From assembly GCA_963921825.1 (NCBI GenBank), contig OY997591.1:18533515-18597514 (forward strand): DNA of 64,000 nt, read 5' to 3'. Positions 1 through 11,330 of this stretch are shown here, in pieces (positions within the stretch are counted from its first letter, which is position 1; every line of letters starts with the position of its first letter). The position numbers were made by a program, and so were the translations under genes. The DNA comes from Erodium maritimum (taxonomy: Eukaryota; Streptophyta; Magnoliopsida; Geraniales; Geraniaceae). Under the pieces are notes generated by a model, which worked only from the letters and a program-made list of their open reading frames with translations, had not been told where the DNA came from and made no database searches.

Positions 1-1189
1 TTGACCTTACTTTTTCCCAAAATGGTGAGATAAGGAGAAATGAGCTTTTGGACCTTTCCTCTTTAGGTTAAAGGCCACATGTGACACCAAAATTCAGCAT
101 TCTTCTTCACTTGGCTGAATTTTAGAGAGAGAAAAGAGAGTGAGCCTCCATTGTTGAAGAAGATAGAGAAGAAGAAGAAGATTATTTCTCTTTGATTCCA
201 CCATCAAAACTCCTCAATTTTTTTTCATATTCCTCTTCATCTCTTCATTTCCTACGGTAAGAATCCATTTCTTTTCACTTTTGAAGAACTTAAGATTGTG
301 GGTCTTGTTTGATTTAGATGAAATTGGATTGGGTCTTGTTGGAAATGATCAAACCTTGGTAGAATCAAGTAGTAATGGAAGAAGATGGGTGAAAGTAGAA
401 GAATTCGGTGAAAACCTAACTTTTGGAATAGGGGGAAATGTTAAATTGGAGGAAATTGGTGATGTTTTTGGTTAGAACTTGATGGATTGAGGACCTAGAA
501 CTCGTTTAGAACGTTTTGGGAGGAAGTTGGAAATTTTCCGGCGACCGGAGGCTCGCCGGAGGACCGGCCACGGTTGTGAGTGGTCTGTGGCTCGGGATCC
601 GTGTCGAGACCGGCCCTTGGTGGGTCCGGTCCGGCACACCCACGGCCAAGTGGGGCCCACTTGGCTGGGTGCCATTGTACGTATCGCCCGGTTAATTTAC
701 TATTTCTTCCAAATCATCGTTCCGTAACCGTTTTAATTAGTTAGGCGTCTTGTCGGGGGCTAATTTGGGCGTTGTCCGTTTTAATCGACGTTGGACTTGT
801 ATTAAGTATTGTGTTACTTGTTATCCTAGACCGTGGGTTTGATCGTGAAGAAGGAGGTCTTTGACGGTTCGTGCTTGGTGGAGTTGGATCGCGGTTGAGG
901 TAGGGAAAAGTAGCGAATACTGGTTAAAATGCGGAAAGTTACTAGAATTGCATATAGGATATGAGTAACCGGAATAATCGTAGAATTGCATGTAGGATGT
1001 GAATAACTAGCGTAGTCGTTTAAAATGTGGAATCACTTGTGGGTCATGTCGTTCCCGTAGGTTTGGGACCTGCCGTGCTGTAGAATTGCATGAGGGCCAT
1101 GTCGTGCCCGTAGGATTGTGTGATGATTGTGCTTTACAAGTGTGTATGTATTTGCTGAACTATTGCCTTGTGACATGTTTGAGGTGTTG
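1..1189 (+). mobile_element. Long LTR-like element, copy A, first segment
   Basis: This is the left part of a long terminal-repeat-like sequence that starts before the window. It resumes at 4753, after a nested relative, and ends with GGGGCGTGACA at 6200. It has a pyrimidine-rich leader-like stretch ending in CCTACG|GTAAG (junction 256/257), a GTGGGGCCCACTTGG block near 650, a GAGGTAGGGAAA motif near 897, and short repeats with CATGTCGTGCCCGTAGG. The same blocks occur in the same order in copies B-E. I see no protein-coding capacity; the short open frames have no family resemblance. Ty3/gypsy origin is a guess because no internal region is present. Confidence 0.7.
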
Positions 1190-2013
1190 TGTGAAGACCG
1201 CCTTGTTAAAAAGTTTTGTTTTATTTAATTTCGTTCGATAGGAACGTCGAGGTTGAAAATCGGATCGAATTTTGTTAAGTTTTGCAAAAAAAAAGGAAAA
1301 TCAAAAAAAAGAAAAATAGAAAAGAACCAAGTCGGGCGGACCAGACCCGACCAGGAGACCCGCCCTGGCCAGGCCACCCGATTCAGTTGGTTTCCTCCAA
1401 GTGGGCCGTGAAGCCCCACTGCATCTGAGGCCCATTTGTGGCTCAAGCCCATTTGTGGCTTAGGCTTTATAAGCCAAACTTTTAGTGTTTCAGCTCAAAC
1501 CCTTGTTCCTTCGCGCAGCCGAGCCTGTCTCCCCTCATCTCTCTCAGTGTCCGCCCCAAGCTCCCTCACTGACCGTTGTCCACGCGAAACCCCCTTCTCC
1601 TACGCGTCTCCGTTCACACAAGCGCACCGTACCCGACCTCCCTCTCTCGTTCCAGATCTCCCCATCTTCGCCGCACCTCTCTCACCGTCCCTCTCCCCTC
1701 TCGCCTCTCGTCCTTCTCGCTGAACCCCTAGCTCTACGGCAAGATCGTCAATAGGGCCTGCGTGTCGTCTTCGGTACGTCGTCCTCTCCGCTCGAGCTCG
1801 TCGGCGTCTCGTCCCGACCCTCTCTCCCTCGTATCGCCGGCGCCGCCCTCTTCCCTCCCGAGTTCCCCCCCCCCCCCTCACCCAAATCCGGTGCTAGGGT
1901 TTCTCAGCTGGCTCGCCGGTACAAGACCCACGTCGTCCGAGCTTCCAACCAACGATATCACGCTCGCCGGATCTGAGAAGGGAGCGCCGTCCAGATCTGA
2001 GTCGAGGTGATTC

Positions 2014-2171
2014 GTCGCGCTCCGCTGTCTCCCACCGTCGTTTCTCCCTACGGTGAGGCCTCGGCCGGCGACGCTCTTATCGGTGGTCGGCTGTCGCGCT
2101 CCGCTGTCTCCCACCGTCGTTTCTCCCTACGGTGAGGCCTCGGCCGGCGACGCTCTTATCGGTGGTCGGCT
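2014..2171 (+). repeat. Exact 79-bp tandem duplication (2 copies)
   Basis: Two head-to-tail copies (2014-2092 and 2093-2171) appear identical by eye. The unit includes the donor-like CCCTACG|GTGAG, so copy B has two potential donor sites, at 2053 and 2132. Identity between the copies suggests a recent event. Confidence 0.9.
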
Positions 2172-3559
2172 GGTTTCGAAAACCGAGTTTCTTCTTCCCT
2201 TTTTTATTTCTGTCCTGAGCTTCATTTTGGATCTGGACTTGAATCTTTGAGATGTAAAATGAAAAGAAAATTAATTTGAAACATAAATGTTTTTGATTTA
2301 AAAAGAGTTTAAAAATCAGTTTTTAATTAAAAAGGACTGTTAATCGGAACTGTGAACGAATCTGGAACGTTAGGACGTTAGGGATCTGGACGTTTAATCG
2401 GACTTAGAACATGATTAAAAACGGAACCGCTGATTTAGGTACATCGGAAACCGTGCCTCGTAACCCATACCTCGAAAACCGTACCTCGGAATCCATGCAT
2501 TGGGAACAGTACCTCAGTAAACGTGCACCGGGTTCCGTGCTCGGGGTTCGGATGATCGAACCTGATTCGTCGTTTAATCCCGCTTTTGACCCGTTCGAGT
2601 TTAAAACGCAACGTGTTGATTTTACTTTGGACTGTACCGGATCTGATTGTAAGTTTTAACCTGTTAAAATCAAACTGGGACTCTGCCCGAGAAGACCAGA
2701 GTCGAACCCAGACTTGGACTTCGTGGACTTCGCCCTAGAAGACGGAGTAGGCCCGGTCGTCAACAGCTAGGAGACGCAGCTGTCGTTATCGTCTTGAGGT
2801 AGGGAAAGTAGCGGATACCGCTTTAATTACGGAAAGTTACTAGTATGCATGCTAGGAAATAATAAAACTGGAAATATCATAGTTTGGCATGTAGGATGCG
2901 AACAACTAGCGTAGACGTATAAACTGTGAACATTTACGATTTTCGTTTTGAGAATTGTCGTGCTGGTAGAATCGGGCCATGTCGTGCCCGTAGGGTTGTT
3001 TGCTGTGTGTATCTGTTGTTGCTTGTGTTTCTTGAGCGGATAATAAATAACGAACATGGAAACAGATAGGATTGAACTAGTGATACTTGTTGACGAGTTG
3101 AGTGGTTATTTCCTGTTATCTGATATGTTGAACGGTGGGAAGGTTGGGAATTGGATACCGGTAAAGCCGGTGGGTTTACCTCGTTGAGCGTGGTGTCGGT
3201 AAGTGATGATAAGTGCGTGATGGTTATGAGTGTGTTTAAGAGTCTAATAAGATTATACTCGGTATTGCATGATTGTGACTGTGTGTGGGCAAGTGTGCAG
3301 TGTTTGTTGTAATGTGAACTCTTGGTCGTGATATGACCGGGTGAGTGATAGACCGGCTGTGTGCTATGTTGAGATGGTCCGGTTGGGATACCGAGGCCAT
3401 CAGTGGTTTGTGTTGTGTGTTATATCCTGTTTGGGTGTTCCAAGAGACGGCGTAGCCGGAGTGGACTTACACCGAAGGATAGTTCCGGTGAAGTGTATCG
3501 AGGCCAAGGATGGCGTGATCAGTATCCCGATGACTCGTAGTCCGGGACGAGGTTCGACC

Positions 3560-4085
3560 GAGGCGCGTGCCGGTCATGTACGTGTTGTGAGAGATGCCCC
3601 GAATCTATGTGACGGGATGCCCCACGTCTGTGTGCGTGGAAGACGTCCGATTGATGTTATTGCCGGTTCGGTACGTATGGTGAGTTGTGCCCTCGTCTGT
3701 GTGCGGGGAAGACATCGGACTGAGGGATTTCCGGTCGAGGATGTTACCCTTCGTCTGTGTGCGGAGGAAGATATCGGGACTAATGATGCGTGATCCAGTA
3801 CGATATAAGTGGTTGTGTGCATCCAGTGGTATGGCTTATGCCGTTAGACGACATCTGTGTGTGTCTCGCCCGTGCCTTATTCTGGCTGATTGGTTGTGTG
3901 CTGTCCTACGACATTTGTGTGTGTCTTGTTGTGTGCATCCGGTGGTGTTGGCTTATGCTGTTTTGCGAAATCTATGTATGTCTTGCTTGTGCCTTATACT
4001 GGCTGTTTGGTTGTGTGCTGTCCTACGACATCTGTGTGTGTCTTATTGTGTGCTTATTTCTCACTGGTTGGCTTTGTGCATTGTC
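3560..4085 (+). repeat. Degenerate GT-rich tandem repeats in copy B
   Basis: Two related arrays are present. About 3 units of 60-70 bp carry a CGTCTGTGTGCG..GAAGAC core (about 3595-3790). After that come about two 117-bp dimers with the core TACGACATCTGTGTGTGTCTTG (about 3830-4060). They occupy the zone between the donor-like and acceptor-like sites, as the arrays of the other copies do. Confidence 0.7.
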
Positions 4086-4747
4086 TGCTGTGTGTGCCGT
4101 GCGGACTGTCTGGCTTTGTGCCTTAGGTTAAGTATGACTTTGGTCTTGTGAGAGTGTTTGGTGACTCGAGATGGTTGTACCTGATTCCTGTGTGGCAGTG
4201 CGAGTTCGCACATGTGGTCGGTTGTGAGATAACCGTAAGTGTTGTTCATTGAGAATTGTTAGGTGATGGGTGTCAAGAGATAGTTGTGGAAAGTGGTATG
4301 AGTTCGGTTCATTGTGAGTTTGTGTTACGGGTTGTGCCTGATGGAAGGCTAAGTGTTGCCTTGGGGTAATTGTTTTAATTTGGCTTTTAATAGTTGCGCT
4401 TTACTAGTATGCCCTAATTGGACGGTTACTCGTGGTTCAAAACTGTGGTTCAGAACCTTAACTACTTTTCCTACTGAGCGTAAGCTCACCCCCTTACTTT
4501 GTTGTGTTTCAGGTGTTGATTGGGATCTGTACTGGCAGGATTCTCGGAGCTTGGGAGCTATCGAGGGTTTAACTAGTGTCTAGCGGCGTACCTTTATTTG
4601 TTTAAGTTTTTTTTCCGTTGTTTTTATCGAGCTGCGACTCGCGAGGTTGTTTAAAGTTTTAAAAGGATGAATTGAGACTGTTGGCTTTATTTTCGATTGA
4701 AATTAGTATTGTTTTAGTCCGGTCAAAACCGCATTTGGGGCGTGACA

Positions 4748-6200
4748 TGTTGTATGTGTGTGTTCCGGGACGATATCTAGGCCGATGTTGTGTGTTCCGG
4801 TACGATATGTTGAGCATTGCCTCTTGACGAGTGCTTTGATTGGAATGATCGTTTGTTGTCATGCTTGAGGCATTGATTGTGCTAGTTATTGAGTAATTTA
4901 GGATTTGATGGATATAATTGATTGAGTGCTGAATTAATGTGGGGACATTGATTAAGTGACTTATGAATTGATGCGATTGGTGGTCGGGGAGTAAGTATTG
5001 GCGGTAAGTGCGGTATTATTGGTTGAACGATATTTTGATGATCAGTCATGATTGTGTGTTACCTCTTATTGAGTGTTGTTATGGTAATGTCTGACTTGTT
5101 GTATGTTCAAGGTGCGCCAGCCTTCCGACTAGGTGTCGGTAAAATGTGTCATTGTTCCGTGATTAGGTACGCCTGCCTTCCGACTAGGTGTCGGTAAAAT
5201 GTGTCATTGTTCCGTGATTAGGTGCGCCTGCCTTCCGACTAGGTGTCGGTAAAATGTGCTATTGTTCCGTGATTAGGTGCGCATGCCTTCCGACCAGGTG
5301 TCGGTAAAATGTGCTATTGCCCATGATAAGGTGCGCCTGCCTTCCGACTAGGTGTCGGTAAAATGTGCTATGGTTCAGTGATAAGGTGCGCCTGCCTTCC
5401 GACTAGGTGTCGGTAAAATGTGTTATGGTTCTGTGATAAGGTGCGCCTGCCTTCCGACTAGGTGTCGGTAAAATGTGTTATGACTCCGTGATAAGGTGCG
5501 CCTGCCTTCCGACTAAGTGTCGGTAAAATGTGCTATAGCTGTGTGCTCCTTATAGTTGTGTGATCCCTATAGCGCGGTGTGATCCGGCGTATTATTGGAT
5601 ACTTACTGTGTGCGTGGTTGCTATTGTTTTACTGTGTGTATTTACTCGGTGATTCTTTTGAGATATGGTTTGTGTGTGAATATTGAACAATCGATAATTG
5701 TTGGGCAGAGTTGATTTCATATGTTAAGTGTGGTGATTGGGTAAGGGGTGTGATCAAATGATGTTGTGGTTATGTGAGGTTGGTTATGATTGTGATTGTG
5801 ATTACGTGTTCTCCTGTTGATTTTGTTAGTAGTTATTGCTTACTAGTATGCCATATTTGGACGGGTATCCCTGGTGGTGAGCGAAATGCTCATCCCCTTT
5901 ACTACTTTTTCCTACTGAGCGAAACGCTCATCCCCTTCACTACTGTTTTTACAGTTTTTGATCGCGAGTTGGTTTAAAGGATGTCTCGGAGCTTGGGAGC
6001 TTAGCGAGAGTCCTAGGTCTAGAGACGTACTCCCCTTCGCACCAAACTTTTTATGTTGGGATTTCGAGCATTTGACTCTTGTTATCAGAATTGCGATTTT
6101 GAACCATTTTTAGAGTTTCATTTAGTTTAAAATTGCCTTCTTTATTGTTATTTTCGGTTCACGTCTCGAGTCCGGTCAAAACCGGATTTGGGGCGTGACA
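4748..6200 (+). mobile_element. Long LTR-like element, copy A, second segment
   Basis: Copy A continues here after the nested insertion; 4748-4752 is the duplicated TGTTG target. It holds the 55-bp minisatellite (5111-5549), an ACTAGTATGCC block, two GAGCG/CGCTC-type hairpins (5877-5892 and 5915-5934), an acceptor-like TTTTTACAG ending at 5954, and the terminus GGGGCGTGACA at 6190-6200. The sequence immediately after 6200 is Harbinger ORF1 coding sequence, so the element inserted into that gene. The left target duplication lies outside the window. Confidence 0.75.
5111..5549 (+). repeat. 55-bp minisatellite, 8 units
   Basis: Eight units start at 5111, 5166, 5221, 5276, 5330, 5385, 5440 and 5495. 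Each contains CCTTCCGAC-N-GTCGGTAAAATG, a short hairpin followed by TAAAATG. Units differ at only a few positions. The core recurs as single or dimeric units in copies C, D and E. Confidence 0.95.
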
Positions 6201-6889
6201 ACTTCGGTCGCTCCCTCACGATATTCCAAACATGCTTGAGGTGAACTCGTGGTCTCCCTCTATCTTGTATGCCCTTTCAGCCGCTGCAATGACGTCAGCC
6301 AAGCTCCTCCCGCTTCTGAGATCTTTCTCAAAGTTGGTATACTTCTCCTGAAAATTTATGACTCTTCTGTTGCACTGATGCCAATGGTCCTTGCAAGCAG
6401 TCCACTCCCGAGGTGGGTCGTCTAGCTGGTGCGTCGACAGGAACTCGGCATGTACTTTTTCCAATACATGTCATTCCTCTGGTTCTTCTAAGTTATAGGG
6501 TCTAGCGGATTGTTGAGCCACAAACTCGCCAATCTTTCCTCCTCCACGATGGACAACTTCAGCCGCGGAGGTGCTTTCGTCGATGTAGATGCAACCATCT
6601 TCCCCTTCCCCTTCCTCCTCGCTTGCGTGGTCGGAACGGATTGAGAAGGTTGTGTGGACGGAACAGATTGGGAAGGTTGTGAAGATTGCACGTTAGGGAA
6701 TTGCGACTCGGGCCATTGGGAGTAGTGGGTGGTCGGGGTGTATGGAGGAAGCGAAGATGATTGGCTCAAGTTGAGGAGGTTGGTATATGATGCAATATTG
6801 TCCACGACTTCTTCTTCAGTGTGGTGAGAGTCGGCGTTGTTGTCGTTCAATGACTCGGATACGAATTGGAGGCAACGATTTTCGTCCAT
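6201..6889 (-). pseudogene. Harbinger ORF1, Myb/SANT-like protein, disrupted
   Basis: The reading starts with MDENR at 6889, runs through a Ser/Pro/Gln-rich segment with two near-identical SQPSQSVP-type repeats, a basic ARRKGKGK patch and KLSIVEEERLASLW. After a frame change it continues into EWTACKDHWHQCNRRV and FEKDLRSGRSLADVI (6216-6464). This is the trihelix/Myb-like layout of plant Harbinger ORF1 proteins, often mis-annotated as glutathione S-transferase T3-like. The frame breaks near 6470. The protein is then cut by LTR copy A after KHVWNIVRE. In intact elements this protein cooperates with the DDE transposase in DNA binding. Confidence 0.75.
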
Positions 6890-7207
6890 TGCGAATCAAG
6901 GAAAAAAAACGAGAGAATTTGGAGAAGAACAAAATGAGGAAGGGATCTTGAAACAAGTGAGGGAGTGAATTTTTGGGTTGGGGTGGATATGTAATTTTAA
7001 CAAAATTTAGTTTTTTTTTAATCGGCGCCGACACGTGTCGGATTCTCATTGGCTCGCCGACTAGCCGTTGAGGCTGCCACGACGTGACGTGTCGTTGCAG
7101 GATGCTGCAACGACCCATTGACATGCTGCCCCTGCCACAACACCTTGACACGACCAGTCGTGGCAGCCTCTGCAACGACCCGGCTGGCACGATCGTTGGA
7201 GATGCTC
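6201..7207 (-). mobile_element. PIF/Harbinger DNA transposon, 5' end
   Basis: Reading on the minus strand, the element starts at 7207 with GAGCATCTCCAACGATC, a terminal sequence typical of plant PIF/Harbinger elements, next to a TTA (7208-7210) that fits the 3-bp target. A GC-rich leader with GTCGTGGCAG/CTGCCACGAC inverted repeats follows, then the Myb-like ORF1. The rest is cut off by long LTR copy A at 6200 and would lie before the window. Confidence 0.65.
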
Positions 7208-7269
7208 TTAACAAATCGACCTTTGCTCGGCCGTCCTCTCCGATGTCCAATAGTTGGGTAATTTTCTGA

Positions 7270-7849
7270 TGATATATCCGAGCTTCTTTTTGAGGAGGGA
7301 TACATGAAATACCAAACGAATCTTGGCCTTTTCTGATAGCCTCAGTTTGTAAGACACTCCTAACTTTCTCTACAACCTCAAAGGGTCTGAAATATCTACT
7401 ATTAGATTTAAATTGTTCATTGGAGCCATCCGTCTGGGGTGATACGTGTTAGACATTTTAAGCTTAGTTCCTAAGAAGTTGACGAACTCCTTCAAGAAAA
7501 GTCACAAATATTTTGCCCTTGTTCGAGACGGTTAAATCTGGTGACCCATGGAGCTTGACTATGTGGTTTGTGACTTTTCGGCTATCGTTGAGGTCGAATA
7601 AGGATGTTGAATGAGAATAAAGTGCATGTATTTGGAGTACCGAGTAACTATCATCAGTATGCATTCGTAGCCTTCATAATTTGGAAATCCTTTAACGAAA
7701 TCTATCCCGACATCTTTCTAACGACACGTGGAATATTGTGATGGTTTTAGTATCCTTGGGTATGCTATATTCTCTCCCTCACATTGTTGGTAGATTTCAC
7801 ATTTCTTCACAAATTCCTTGACCTTTTCCTATCTTAAGGGAAAAGAATT
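7270..7849 (-). pseudogene. Ty3/gypsy integrase relic
   Basis: Translated fragments on the minus strand read KFVKECEIYQQC, DVGIDFVKGFPNYEGY, VKLHGSPDLTVSNKGKIF and LGTKLKMSNTYHPQTDGS. These match the zinc-binding and core domains of Ty3/gypsy integrase (usually ...CQ.C..., VSDRG..F, STAYHPQTDGQ). Several frameshifts and stops are present. It is truncated on both sides: by Harbinger-derived sequence near 7270 and by the copia LTR at 7850. No reverse transcriptase remains. Confidence 0.75.
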
Positions 7850-8044
7850 TGTTAGAAAATATGTAGCTATACAGCTTTCTTTGACATGGTGAATCAGTAG
7901 CTCATATATGGTTAACAATAGCTCACATATAGCCCCCAAAACCATCCGACTTCTTTGACTTATTGGATCATGTAATGTGTATAAATATCCATCATTTGTA
8001 ATCAATATTATCATATCAATATACAATTTGATTGTACGTTTTCA
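7850..8044 (+). mobile_element. 5' LTR of Ty1/copia element A
   Basis: The 195-bp LTR starts TGTTAGAAAATATG and ends GTTTTCA. It has a TATA-like TATAAATA near 7980. The primer-binding site TGGTATTAAAGCC (8045-8057) follows directly and is close to the TGGTATCAGAGC complement of initiator tRNA-Met. No matching 3' LTR is visible in the window. Confidence 0.7.
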
Positions 8045-8677
8045 TGGTATTAAAGCCTTACTCTTCAGTTCTCATCTGATTTTTCAGAAGTTGCTCCATT
8101 TCGATAAGTGAACTTCCCACTCCAGGACTACCCATTCTCTCCGGCCACGTCTGAAGCTGCTCCGCTCCGACTGGAGAGCAAATCTATTCCGCTGCCCCGT
8201 CCGGTCAACTTGGAAGTACTGCTCCGTTCCAACCGGAGAACCCCACGTTGCAAGATCGTCGTGCTCCTCTGTTCTGAACAGAGTCACTGAATCCTCAAGG
8301 CCAAACATCGGTAGACTTTTGATCGCCGACCACCGGAGGACCTTCTCATCGGCCTCCTTGTTGCAGCTGCTAGACCAAACATTATTGTTGGTCGCTGCTC
8401 TTTGTTTCCAACTTTTACATAAAGAGAAAAATTTGGTCGTTGTTCTTTATTTCCAACTCTTGTAGAAAGAGAAGAGTAAAGTAATACCTTCTCTCCAAAA
8501 ATTTATGCAGCTTAGAAGGTTGCATTAAATATAAAAGCAAATAACTGTTCTCAAATAATTATGGAAGTTTCAGCCTTGCCAGCAACACGTGTAACACATG
8601 CGCCTACAAGTCACACTCGCTCGTGACCTACACGCGCCGTCAGCCAATTTTTGAAAAAAAAAATCATTTCCCTCGCA

Positions 8678-9610
8678 ATGGAAAAGATCGAGATCTCTAA
8701 GCCCATTTCTACTATGTTTGACGGGTTTAATTATATGTTGCGGGCACACGAGATGTCTAGCTCTCTTGATGGAAAGCTACTTTAGCGTAATGTGACTGGA
8801 GAGTTCATCCAACCAGTCCGAGCAGACGATGAAGATGAAGAAAAGTTTAATTACCGCTTTGAAATATGGGATAACAAGAACCATCAGATTCTTACGTGGT
8901 TCCGAAACACTTGTACTGTTTATGTGAAAGCTCATTTTGACCGCTTCAACACTGCAAAAGAAGTTTGGGGTTTTCTTGCGAAACTCTACTCCACCACTGA
9001 TGTTGCTCATCAATATCAATTATTGTGTCGTCTTCACCAACTGAGAAGGAGGCAGGATAGTCCATTTTTGACTTTCTCTGTAACATGTAAGCTATTTGGG
9101 ATCAACTTATTGCCTTTGAGCCGAAATGGGAGAATCTCAAGGATTCTGTCCTTTTTGCCCAATCTCAGGATCGCCTAAGGGTCATGTAGTTCCTGATGGC
9201 TCCCCGGTTTAAGTTCGAACCGATTTCAAGTTCTTTACTACATCGAGATCCATTTCCCACTTTTGAAACAGTGATCGTTGATCTACTTTCCGAGGAAACT
9301 CGCTTTGTTGGCATGACATCTCATCGCCCTCCTGTTGCTGTTCTGGCCACGGTTGGTAAAAATTCTTCACAGGAAAGACCAATCTGTAGGCATTGTCTTG
9401 AGGAGGGTCACATTGTCTTGAGGAGGGTCAAATCTTCAAGGAATGCCCTACTCGACCTAAGATGCCAGTTTATTCACAAGGGTTTTATAAGCCTAGGTCT
9501 CATGGTTCTTACCAGCGTGACCCTCAAAATTTCAGGCCTCCGCCCAGATCCAATGTCGCTGCTGTTGTCTCTTCAGACTCCTCTAATGCATATGCTGATT
9601 CCCTAAACAT
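8678..9610 (+). pseudogene. Ty1/copia gag, broken
   Basis: The frame opens with MEKIEISKPIS at 8678 and has an in-frame TAG about 34 codons later. It continues through DEEKFNYRFEIWDNKNHQIL and AKEVWGFLAKLYS, which is the retrotransposon gag (UBN2-type) region. A frameshift near 9180 precedes a CRHCLEEGHI zinc-knuckle remnant (9380-9430) that is disrupted by a short local duplication of GAGGGTCACATTGTCTTGAG-type sequence. It lies 630 bp after the primer-binding site of the same element and is non-functional. Confidence 0.8.
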
Positions 9611-9689
9611 GACAGCTCTCCTCAACAAAATTGAACAGACCATCAAACAAGCATTGACTAAGACTCACTCTAGTACTACCTCTATTTCC

Positions 9690-11330
9690 CCTATAAAGGT
9701 AGGTATGTCATCCCCATGGTACTTCGACTCTACTTGTTTTAATCACATGAGTCCACAGTCATCGTTATTTTCTCACACTACACCAATAAAAAACTCACCT
9801 ATCATTCATACCGCCGATAACTCTACACTGTCTGCCACACACTAGGGTACTGTATCTACTCCACGGTTATTGTTGCCACAGACCCTCATTGTTCCCAAGT
9901 TGTCTCTCAATCTCATCTCAATAGGACAGTTGTGTGATTTAGGCCTTGATGTTAACTTTTCTGGTTGTTCTGCTTTTGTTTTCGTGCAGGATCCAATGAC
10001 GGGAAGGATCTATGAGACGAGCCGTAAGTCAGGCCGCATGTTTGAGCTCACTTCTTTACAACTTCCCTCATCGTCATCCTCAAACAAATGTGGTGTTGTG
10101 GTCTCCGCTGATCTCTGGCATTCACGTCTTGGTCATGTCTCTTCCCAGCGTTTAAATTATCTAATTTCTAGTGGCTTGCTAGATTCTGTTTCTAGTAAAT
10201 TTGGTGAATGTGTGTCTTGTAAGCTTGGCAAACATCATGCACTTCCATTTTCTAATAATGACTCTATTTCAACTGAACCATTTGATCTCATTCATTTTGA
10301 TTTATGGGGACCATCTCCTACTCCTATAATGGGTGGTGCACGTTATTTCGTCATTTTCGTTGATGACCATACTCGGTCACTTGGATTTATTTAATGAATC
10401 ATAATCTGATCTAACCAGTGTCTATTCCAAATTTTCCAGTATGGTTCAAACTCAGTTCTCGAAAGTTATTAAAAAAAATTGTATTGTTAATGGCACGGAG
10501 TACAAAGAAACTTCTTTTCTTGATCTCCTCGTCGCGAATGGCACTATTATGCAAAGATTTTCTCCAGGTACATCTCAACAAAATGTTCGAGCTGAGCGTA
10601 AACATCGTCACATCCTTGACACCGTTCGGACATTGTTGATCTCTTCAAATTGTCTTGAGCGTTTTTGGGGTGAAGCTACCCTCATAACTGTCTATACTAT
10701 CAACAGAGTCCCATTTTCGGTCATAGGTAACAAAACTCCTTATGATCGTCTTTATGGTCGCTCACCTTCCTACAGTCTTCTTTGAGTATTTGGATGTGTC
10801 TGTTTTGTTCACTTACAACCACACGAACGTACCAAACTTGAGCCACGATCTCGTTATGTTTCTTCATTGGGTATGTGATTGAGCACAAAAGGTATAGATG
10901 TTGGGATCCTATATCCAAAAGTCTTTGCATTTCTCGACATGTTACCTTTTGGGAACACAAGATGTTCTCATCAATGTCTCCTTTCCATGTATCTGCCTCC
11001 GTTCCATTCTTTTCAAATCCCGACATTGATTTATTTCCGGATGATACTGAGGGATCCTCCTCTGAGCTGACTCTTATAGGTGACTCCACTTCTTCGGACC
11101 TGAACTACTCCGGTTGAGCCTCTTCGTCATGTTCCTCTTCCGGCCAAACGACCAGATCTGCTCCCACCTATCGCTGGAGCTCCGCAGTCCGAGCCGACAT
11201 GCTCCTTCTTTACCATGCTCACCCGACCAATCCTGTGCCCTTGCCCCAAGCGGATCAGATCTGCGCCGTTGGTGCCGTCCACCTCCCCCCTCGCTCTGAT
11301 CTCATCCCAACCATCGGAGGTCGACCTCGA
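9690..11330 (+). pseudogene. Ty1/copia pol: protease, integrase, linker; no RT
   Basis: In order: protease (SPWYFDSTCFNHMS, where the catalytic DSG/DSGA motif is altered to DSTC); a GAG-pre-integrase domain with WHSRLGH and CVSCKLGKH; integrase (FDLIHFDLWGPSP, VIFVDDHTRS); then a deletion or frameshift at about 10395-10440; then integrase C-terminal parts (RFSPGTSQQNVRAERKHRH, FWGEATLITVYTINRVP, NKTPYDRLYGRSPSY). A Ser/Pro-rich linker follows to about 11330. Reverse transcriptase and RNase H are absent, so the element is truncated about 510 bp before the DHQ-SDH start codon. Several stops and frameshifts confirm it is dead. Confidence 0.85.

Larger units (their letters stand above)
1190..4747 (+). 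mobile_element. Long LTR-like element, copy B, nested in copy A
   Basis: The element is 3558 bp. It begins TGTGAAGACCGCC, which resembles the TGTAAGAACCGCTCCC start of copy C, and ends GGGGCGTGACA. A 5-bp direct repeat TGTTG (1185-1189 and 4748-4752) flanks it as the target duplication. It carries a TATA-like TTTATAAG at 1466-1473, a C/T-rich leader-like stretch, a donor-like CTACG|GTGAG at 2052/2053, GT-rich tandem repeats at about 3.6-4.08 kb, a GAGCG..GCTC hairpin at 4474-4492 and an acceptor-like TTTCAG ending at 4512. The 5' end is less similar to copies C and D than the 3' end, so the left boundary is less secure than the right. Confidence 0.65.

Noticed and set aside
1436-2250. Open frames of 60-95 codons rich in Pro/Ser/Arg
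   Set aside because: They come from the C/T-rich leader-like part of copy B, overlap in all frames and include the 79-bp duplication.
3341-4151. Cys-rich open frames (150 and 154 codons) as genes
   Set aside because: They lie in the GT-rich tandem repeats of LTR-like copy B; the Cys/Val pattern is a translation of TGTGTG-type repeats.
5111-5549. CRISPR-like array
   Set aside because: The 55-bp units are contiguous with near-identical content and no unique spacers; this is a plant minisatellite.
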